Assembly (NCBI RefSeq): GCF_009389715.1
Contig: NC_052404.1
Coordinates: 9,136,745 to 9,200,744, forward strand
Length of the DNA stretch: 64,000 nt
From: Phoenix dactylifera
Taxonomy: Eukaryota; Streptophyta; Magnoliopsida; Arecales; Arecaceae
Reading direction: 5' to 3'
Numbering within the stretch: position 1 is the stretch's first letter; every line of letters begins with the position of its first letter. The notes beneath the pieces were generated by a model, which searched no databases, was not told the DNA's origin, and saw only the letters and a list, made by a program, of their open reading frames with translations. Positions 58,726 through 64,000 of this stretch are shown here, one piece after another. A program made the position numbers and the translations under genes.

Positions 58726-59089
58726 GATCCCACTGGACAGGAACAATTTCATACTCTAGGTCCTCCATATACTATCAGGATGCAGATGGTCGGTATCCAA
58801 CCTCACTTAGCCATCTTCTCTCTCATTGATGTATTTATTGCATGCGTAAGCAACCTCAAACTTATGTGTTGATTTTTGATGATCATGAGTGACTGAGACA
58901 ATGTCCTTTAATTGGTGACTGCAGCAGCTCTTTTAGTATATGACATCGCAGACCGTGATACTTCTGTTCAAGTTAGGAAATGGGTTAAAGAACTTCAACA
59001 GATGGCTCCCAAAAATATAGTCATGGCAATAGCTGCAAATAAAAGTGAGTTGGTTAGATCAAAGAAGTTTGATTTCGAGAAGCTGAAAG
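58726..59089 (+). pseudogene. Rab-type small GTPase relic, two exons
   Basis: Exon 58726-58788 starts after GGTAG and reads DPTGQEQFHTLGP then, after a two-base slip, IYYQDAD. Exon 58925-59089 starts after TGCAG and reads AALLVYDIADRDTSVQVRKW, VKELQQMAPKNIVMAIAANK and SELVRSKKFDFEKLK before GT. This corresponds to the switch II to G4 part of a Rab5/Rab21-like GTPase. The normally invariant DTAGQE motif is DPTGQE and the NKxD motif is NKSE, both changes at residues needed for GTP binding or hydrolysis. There is also a frameshift between the motifs. No G1 or C-terminal prenylation exon was found nearby. I consider it a pseudogene. Confidence 0.72.
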
Positions 59090-60808
59090 GTTAATAAAAC
59101 AAATGCAAATCCATATTGCTCTTTGGTAGTAAAACAAGACACAAGGCCATATAACTCTTTTACACATTTGGTAAAATGTATATCAAATGCATACATTTGG
59201 TATACAAGATGGACATCATTAAATTTAATATGTTAACATATTATGACGGCTTTTTGGTGCACATATCAAGTATATGCAAAATTCTTGGGCTTCAATGTTT
59301 CAAGCAGGCATTCATGCAGGTCAAGTTGTTTTCTGATATGGGGTGATGAAGTCATCATACAACGTTGTTGCTTCTCTTGTAAAATTCTAAGTGTATAATT
59401 TTAATTATGATCTCTCTCTCATGTGCTTCCTCCAGTCTTCCCTGCCTCTCCCCGTCTCTCTAAAACATGATTCTTCCGCTGGCTGTAATTGAAATCAGGT
59501 ATGCAAAATCAGCCATGAGCAGATTTGATGAAGCTTCATGTTTACATTTGATCTTATTAGATTCATCTTAAAACGTATTCAGATGTCATATGGCAGTTCT
59601 CCTGAGGTTCCAATGGTGCTGATACTTCTCCACCAACAAAAAAAAGAAGTCATTTCATGTTATAATATATTTTGTCCATGATTTGCCATGTCCAATGCTG
59701 GACCGGAATCACCAGGAATAACTGCTATAGCAGCCATTACCAGCTTTTATAACAAGATAATGGACAATAACTGTCAAATAATGGCATCATTATGTGATTA
59801 TGTCACTGTTCATAGAATGAAATATTATTTTCTGATTTGACGTGGAGAATTGAATCGGAATATATTATATGATTGAGCATGAAATGTGAAAATGTCAAAT
59901 ACTGATTGTTATTCTCATTATACGGCTTTTATAACGGGATAACAGCTGAACAACTGCAGATATTGAAATTCCTACTATGCATATATATAACATTAATGGG
60001 GTCTATGAAACTGTTGTGACTGCTATTATAACACACATTAGCTTGAACCATGTTATTTAATGTGTTGGATAAGTTGCTATAGATGCATATTGTTTCCTTT
60101 CTTGCATAAAGTTCCCGACATTTGTTTGCATGTGTATAAGGAGAGTCAGAATGACCATTTCAACTCTGGTTCTGGAAAATATGGTGTTTAACTGTGAACT
60201 TTAACATTACGACAGTGCCACCAAAATTTATGGAAATCTTAGAATATGGTGCTCTGCTCATACAGGAGTATGAAGTCTGTAGCATGCAATGCACTAACGT
60301 GTTGGTGAATATTGGACTACAAAACTTATTAGAAACATCGAATTATCTTCAATTAGGAAGACTGATCATCAACTCATTTGATCACCTCTAGATAGCTACA
60401 TATGATTCCTTTATTTCTCAAATTTTCCAGTAAACTGGTTTCAGGTGGTAAAAATTAAAACCTTGCTGCAAATTAATCTTCAAGTTGATCTGTAGAAGAG
60501 ACACTGCAGCCAATTTGAGAGGCTTTGCCTGGATGCTCATCAAATATTGAAGCACTAGATTCTTGCCAATGTCGGCTCTTTAAAGTGAAGGGTTCATAGT
60601 TAAACCCACAGACCATCATGATCAGGTTTAATATGCCGGTGCGAGATGTCTTCAGCATGGATTGATGCCCTTGGCCGAGTTACAAGCAGTGGGAGGGACT
60701 TAAAAGAGTTGCATGCAGTGGATTCTCAGCTCAACACATCTAAATTGGAAGTGACTAAATGACTGCAATACATTGCATGAATGTATTCATTTGCTTGGCC
60801 CATCTTAT
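59090..60808. other. Intergenic, AT-rich, no supported gene
   Basis: No further Rab exon, no RNA gene and no recognised repeat before the copia LTR. Confidence 0.45.
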
Positions 60809-61154
60809 TGTAAGAAATAATAGGACAGTTGAATAACTAGTTTGGCTAACTCACCAAACCTTACACTGTTCATTCAAATATATAGAGTTTCAGAGAGAGA
60901 AAGCTTTAGTGTTTCAGAAAGAGAAACAGTTTAAAAACAAACTACTGTTACAACAGAATATTGTTATAACTGGAAGAAGCTGCTCGTGGGAATACTCCTC
61001 AGACAACTCATGGGAAGAATAATCCAGTGAGTAGCCACGTGAAGGGGAGAACCTCGAAGCTGCTGAGCCGTTGGGAGGTTGGGAGGAACTGCTCACTAGC
61101 CGTTGGAAGTCTGCTGAGAGGAGGAGTCATCCGACGAGAGTAATGGTTCTAACA
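60809..61154 (-). repeat. LTR of the copia element (3' LTR, minus orientation)
   Basis: Read on the minus strand it begins TGTTAGAACC after a purine tract (GCCGGGGGG) and ends TTTCTTACA, giving short imperfect inverted ends. A TATATA motif (plus 60877-60885) is a candidate promoter. The outer boundary is inferred from the TG..CA rule because the second LTR lies outside the window. Confidence 0.6.
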
Positions 61155-64000
61155 CCCCCCGGCAAACTGATGGGAGGGGACAAACCATCAGTTTGGATCG
61201 CAAGAGACCGAACCGAGAAGCTGAAAGACCTTTTGTAAAAATATCAGCCACCTGATCTTGAGTGGCAATGTAGTGAACATCAATGTCTTTGTTCACAACC
61301 TTTTCTCGGATGAAATGATAATCAACTTCTATATGTTTGGTCCTAGCATGGAAAACCGGATTGGATGCCAGAGCTAGTGCACCGATGTTGTCACACCATA
61401 AAGTAGGAGGGGATGGCAAGGAAATTCGAAACTCATGAAGCAACATCCTGATCCAGTAAAGCTCAGCCGTAGCAAGAGCCATGGACCTATACTCCGCCTC
61501 CGTGCTGGATCGAGACACCACAGATTGCTTCTTAGCGCTCCAGGAGACAAGATTCTGACCAAGAAAAATGCCATAGCCACTGGTGGAACGTCGATCATCA
61601 GGATTGCCAGCCCAGTCAGAGTCACTGTAAGCATGTAAAGTGACAGATGAAGGTGAATATAGTAAACCAAAGTCAATGGTGCCTTTGAGGTAACGAAGAA
61701 CACGTTTGGTAGCAACCCAATGTGGTGTTCTTGGAGCATGCATAAACTGGCAGAGCTGGTTGACTGCAAAGGAGATGTCTGGACGGGTGATGGTGCAGTA
61801 TTGTAATGCACCAACGATCTGACGATACTCAGTAGGATCAGATAACAAATCACCATCAAGAGCAGAAAGCTTCTGACCAGACGCGAGCGGAGAAGACAAA
61901 GGCTTAGCACCTTCCATCTTGGATCGGAGCAGCAGATCAAAGATATACTTGGATTGTTTCAGATGTAACATGGTGGAAGTTCGTGAAGCTTCAACACCCA
62001 AAAAGTAGCTTAAAGTCCCAAGATCCTTTAGAGGAAAGCAGGATTGTAAGTAAGTAAGTAAATTCATAATGGCACCAGAATCAGAACCGGTGACAAGGAT
62101 GTCATCAACGTAAACTAACACAAAAAGAGAAAACCCCATAGAATGAAGAGTAAAGAGGGAGTAGTCCACAGAGGATTCAGTAAACCCAAATGCTAGTAGC
62201 TGTTGAGAAAGCTTTCTGAACCAGGCCCGGGGAGCTTGTTTAAGGCCATAAAGGGATTTGTGCAAACGACAGACAAAGTCTGGATGGGAGGAATCAACAA
62301 ATCCCCTCGGTTGCTCCATGTATACCTCCTCATCCAAAACACCATGAAGAAAGGCATTGGAGACATCCAATTGGCGAATCGGCCAATTAAAAGAAACAGC
62401 AAGAGCCAAGATAAGCCGAATGGTGGATGGTTTGATGACCGGACTGAAAGTCTCATGATAATCAACTCCATCCTGCTGGTCAAAGCCCTTGGCAACCAAC
62501 CGGGCTTTAAATCTCTCCACAGATCCATCAGGGCGTCGCTTTATTTTGTACACCCATTTGTTTCGAACAATGCGATGATCTGTAGGCCGTGGACATAAGG
62601 ACCAAGTGCCATTTTGCAGTAAAGCATCAATCTCCATACCCATAGCAGCGCGCCATTGAGGATGAGAAACTGCCTTTGTAAAGCATGTGGGTTCAGAATC
62701 ATGGACAGTAGAGAGAGCATGTAAGGGATAACGGGTGGAATGAAAGACTTTGTAATCTGGGAATTGTTTGGGTTTGGAGTTGCCGGTTTGAGAGCGGGTT
62801 ACCATGGTGTGGCGAAGTGGGAGATCAGAAGAGGTATTGAGTGAAGTAGAGAGTAATGAGTCTGGTCTGGTGGTAGGTGGAGAATAAAAGTTGGTATCAG
62901 CCGGAGGAGTAGAAGCCCCTTGTAACAAACAATCTGGACCAGAGGTGGGTGAATGTGGAGGGAGGGAAATATCTACCAGTGAAAGAGTTGGGGAAGTAGA
63001 AGGAGAAGTAGGAGGATGTACCACGTGGTTGGGAATAAGAAGATTACTAGTAGGAAGCAAGCTCCGTGGGTTGGCTGAGTGCAGATCCACCACTGATGCT
63101 GGAAAAGAATGCTCATCAAAGATAACATGACGAGAGACAAACACGCGACCAGTAAGAAGATCAAGACAACGATAACCACGATGATTGCTAGAGTAACCTA
63201 AAAAGACACAGCGTTTGCTTCGAAATGCTAACTTGTGGGCGTTATAAGGTCGTAAGAGAGGATAGCAAGAACAGCCAAAGATTCGTAAATCAGAATACTT
63301 CGGAAGCTGCCGAAAAAGCAAAAAATAAGGAGTGGTATGGTGTAAGACTTTGGTAGGTAAACGATTGATTAAAAACACTGCGGTTTGAAAGGCATCTACC
63401 CAATATTGTGGTGAAAGATGTGATTGAGCTAACAGAGTAAGACCCATTTCTTGAATGTGGCGATGTTTGCGTTCAGCAATCCCATTTTGCTGGGATGTAT
63501 ATGGACAAGTTAAGCGATGGTAAATGCCATGATGAGCTAAGAACCCAGTAAACTGGGTAGACAAAAACTCGCCACCATTATCAGTTTGCAACTGTTTGAT
63601 GCAACAAGAGAATAAGTTTTCGACAAGAGTTTTGAATTTCACAAAAGTAGGAAATACATCAGACTTATGACGAAGAGGATACAACCAGGAGAAACGAGAA
63701 AAATCATCAACAAATATGACATAAAATCGACAGCCACTCACTGATGGTACTGGGGAGGTCCAAACATCTGAGTGAATAAGAGCTAAAGGGACTGTGGACT
63801 GTCGTGTAGAATCGGTAAAGGGTAGATGCTTCCCTTTGCCAAGTTGACAGGAAGAACAAAACCCCAAATGCTTAGAAGATTTATTGACAGAAAGAAGTTT
63901 GAGACGCAGCAGATGTTCTAGAACACTGTTGGAGGGATGTCCTAACCGTGAATGCCAAGTATCAAGGGATGAACTGACACCTAAATTGGCAGTGAGGCAT
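61096..64000 (-). CDS. pol: Copia Gag-Pol polyprotein, C-terminal part (integrase, RT, RNase H)
   Basis: The frame is open from the window edge to the stop at 61096. At the edge it shows a GAG-pre-integrase zinc part (DTWHSRLGHPS ... CSSCQLGK). Integrase follows (HSDVW, TDNGGEF, NGIAERKHRHI), then reverse transcriptase (KWVYKIKRRPDGSVERFKAR, NAFLHGVLDEEVYMEQPRGF, YVDD at 62112-62101) and RNase H (STEAEYRSMA, WCDN, HIEVDYHFIREKV, ADIFTKGL). Between integrase and RT is a Ser/Pro/Thr-rich linker. The last roughly 19 codons lie inside the LTR. Catalytic motifs are intact in what is visible; the N-terminal half cannot be judged. Confidence 0.93.
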   Translation of the reverse strand, partial: CLTANLGVSSSLDTWHSRLGHPSNSVLEHLLRLKLLSVNKSSKHLGFCSSCQLGKGKHLPFTDSTRQSTVPLALIHSDVWTSPVPSVSGCRFYVIFVDDFSRFSWLYPLRHKSDVFPTFVKFKTLVENLFSCCIKQLQTDNGGEFLSTQFTGFLAHHGIYHRLTCPYTSQQNGIAERKHRHIQEMGLTLLAQSHLSPQYWVDAFQTAVFLINRLPTKVLHHTTPYFLLFRQLPKYSDLRIFGCSCYPLLRPYNAHKLAFRSKRCVFLGYSSNHRGYRCLDLLTGRVFVSRHVIFDEHSFPASVVDLHSANPRSLLPTSNLLIPNHVVHPPTSPSTSPTLSLVDISLPPHSPTSGPDCLLQGASTPPADTNFYSPPTTRPDSLLSTSLNTSSDLPLRHTMVTRSQTGNSKPKQFPDYKVFHSTRYPLHALSTVHDSEPTCFTKAVSHPQWRAAMGMEIDALLQNGTWSLCPRPTDHRIVRNKWVYKIKRRPDGSVERFKARLVAKGFDQQDGVDYHETFSPVIKPSTIRLILALAVSFNWPIRQLDVSNAFLHGVLDEEVYMEQPRGFVDSSHPDFVCRLHKSLYGLKQAPRAWFRKLSQQLLAFGFTESSVDYSLFTLHSMGFSLFVLVYVDDILVTGSDSGAIMNLLTYLQSCFPLKDLGTLSYFLGVEASRTSTMLHLKQSKYIFDLLLRSKMEGAKPLSSPLASGQKLSALDGDLLSDPTEYRQIVGALQYCTITRPDISFAVNQLCQFMHAPRTPHWVATKRVLRYLKGTIDFGLLYSPSSVTLHAYSDSDWAGNPDDRRSTSGYGIFLGQNLVSWSAKKQSVVSRSSTEAEYRSMALATAELYWIRMLLHEFRISLPSPPTLWCDNIGALALASNPVFHARTKHIEVDYHFIREKVVNKDIDVHYIATQDQVADIFTKGLSASRFGLLRSKLMVCPLPSVCRGVLEPLLSSDDSSSQQTSNG

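Larger units (their letters stand above)
60809..64000 (-). mobile_element. Ty1/copia retrotransposon, 3' part, running off the window
   Basis: Contains a long open pol frame with integrase, reverse transcriptase and RNase H in the copia order, followed by an LTR. The 5' half (gag, protease, 5' LTR) lies beyond 64000. The undamaged frame suggests a young copy. Confidence 0.9.

Overview
The window is nuclear DNA of a flowering plant, most likely a monocot (an inference from the style of its genes and transposons; no species is identified). It is AT-rich, with plant-type introns, a few host genes and relics, and about 20 kb of transposable elements that are clearly more GC-rich than the DNA around them. 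I see no prokaryotic operon, CRISPR array, rRNA or convincing tRNA.

Host layer. A three-exon gene for a 78-aa HIG1-domain mitochondrial protein lies at 2080-2510 (+). A four-exon gene for a short helix-loop-helix/ACT-like protein lies at 8753-6615 (-), intact apart from one missing base in a homopolymer. An unidentified 3'-terminal exon with small indels lies at 375-757 (+). Three clear relics follow: an alanine:glyoxylate aminotransferase 2 pseudogene at 20054-22287 (+), a BREVIS RADIX-domain fragment at 57039-56666 (-), and two exons of a Rab-type GTPase at 58726-59089 (+). A small anonymous ORF lies at 25451-25239 (-).

Mobile layer. (1) A complete, apparently young Ty3/gypsy element of the Tat lineage occupies 26143-36668. 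It has 815/814-bp LTRs, 5-bp target duplications, an uninterrupted 1822-codon gag-pol with a second RNase H, and a 3' region made of two related tandem arrays (11 x about 121-125 bp, then 13 x 46 bp). (2) A full-length L1-type LINE occupies 39017-45365. It has a 15-bp target duplication, an intact ORF1, an ORF2 broken by two frameshifts, a downstream RNase H, and an ATGA junction between ORF1 and ORF2. (3) The 3' part of a Ty1/copia element (60809 to the window end, minus strand) has an open pol frame. (4) Three short non-autonomous hAT-like elements rich in GGCCCGGCAC-type motifs have 8-bp target duplications (18562-18874, 49408-50021, 55923-56628). (5) There are smaller foldback elements, a truncated LINE tail, a TRIM-like fragment and diverged LTR relics.

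The remainder, mainly 9-26 kb and 46-55 kb, is AT-rich intergenic DNA with microsatellites and no coding signal I can support. I found no new multi-gene system. The most interesting items are the nested satellite-like arrays and possible antisense ORF inside the gypsy element, the ATGA junction in the LINE, the hAT-like family with a duplicated end, and the repeated homopolymer-associated frameshifts that blur the line between pseudogene and assembly error.
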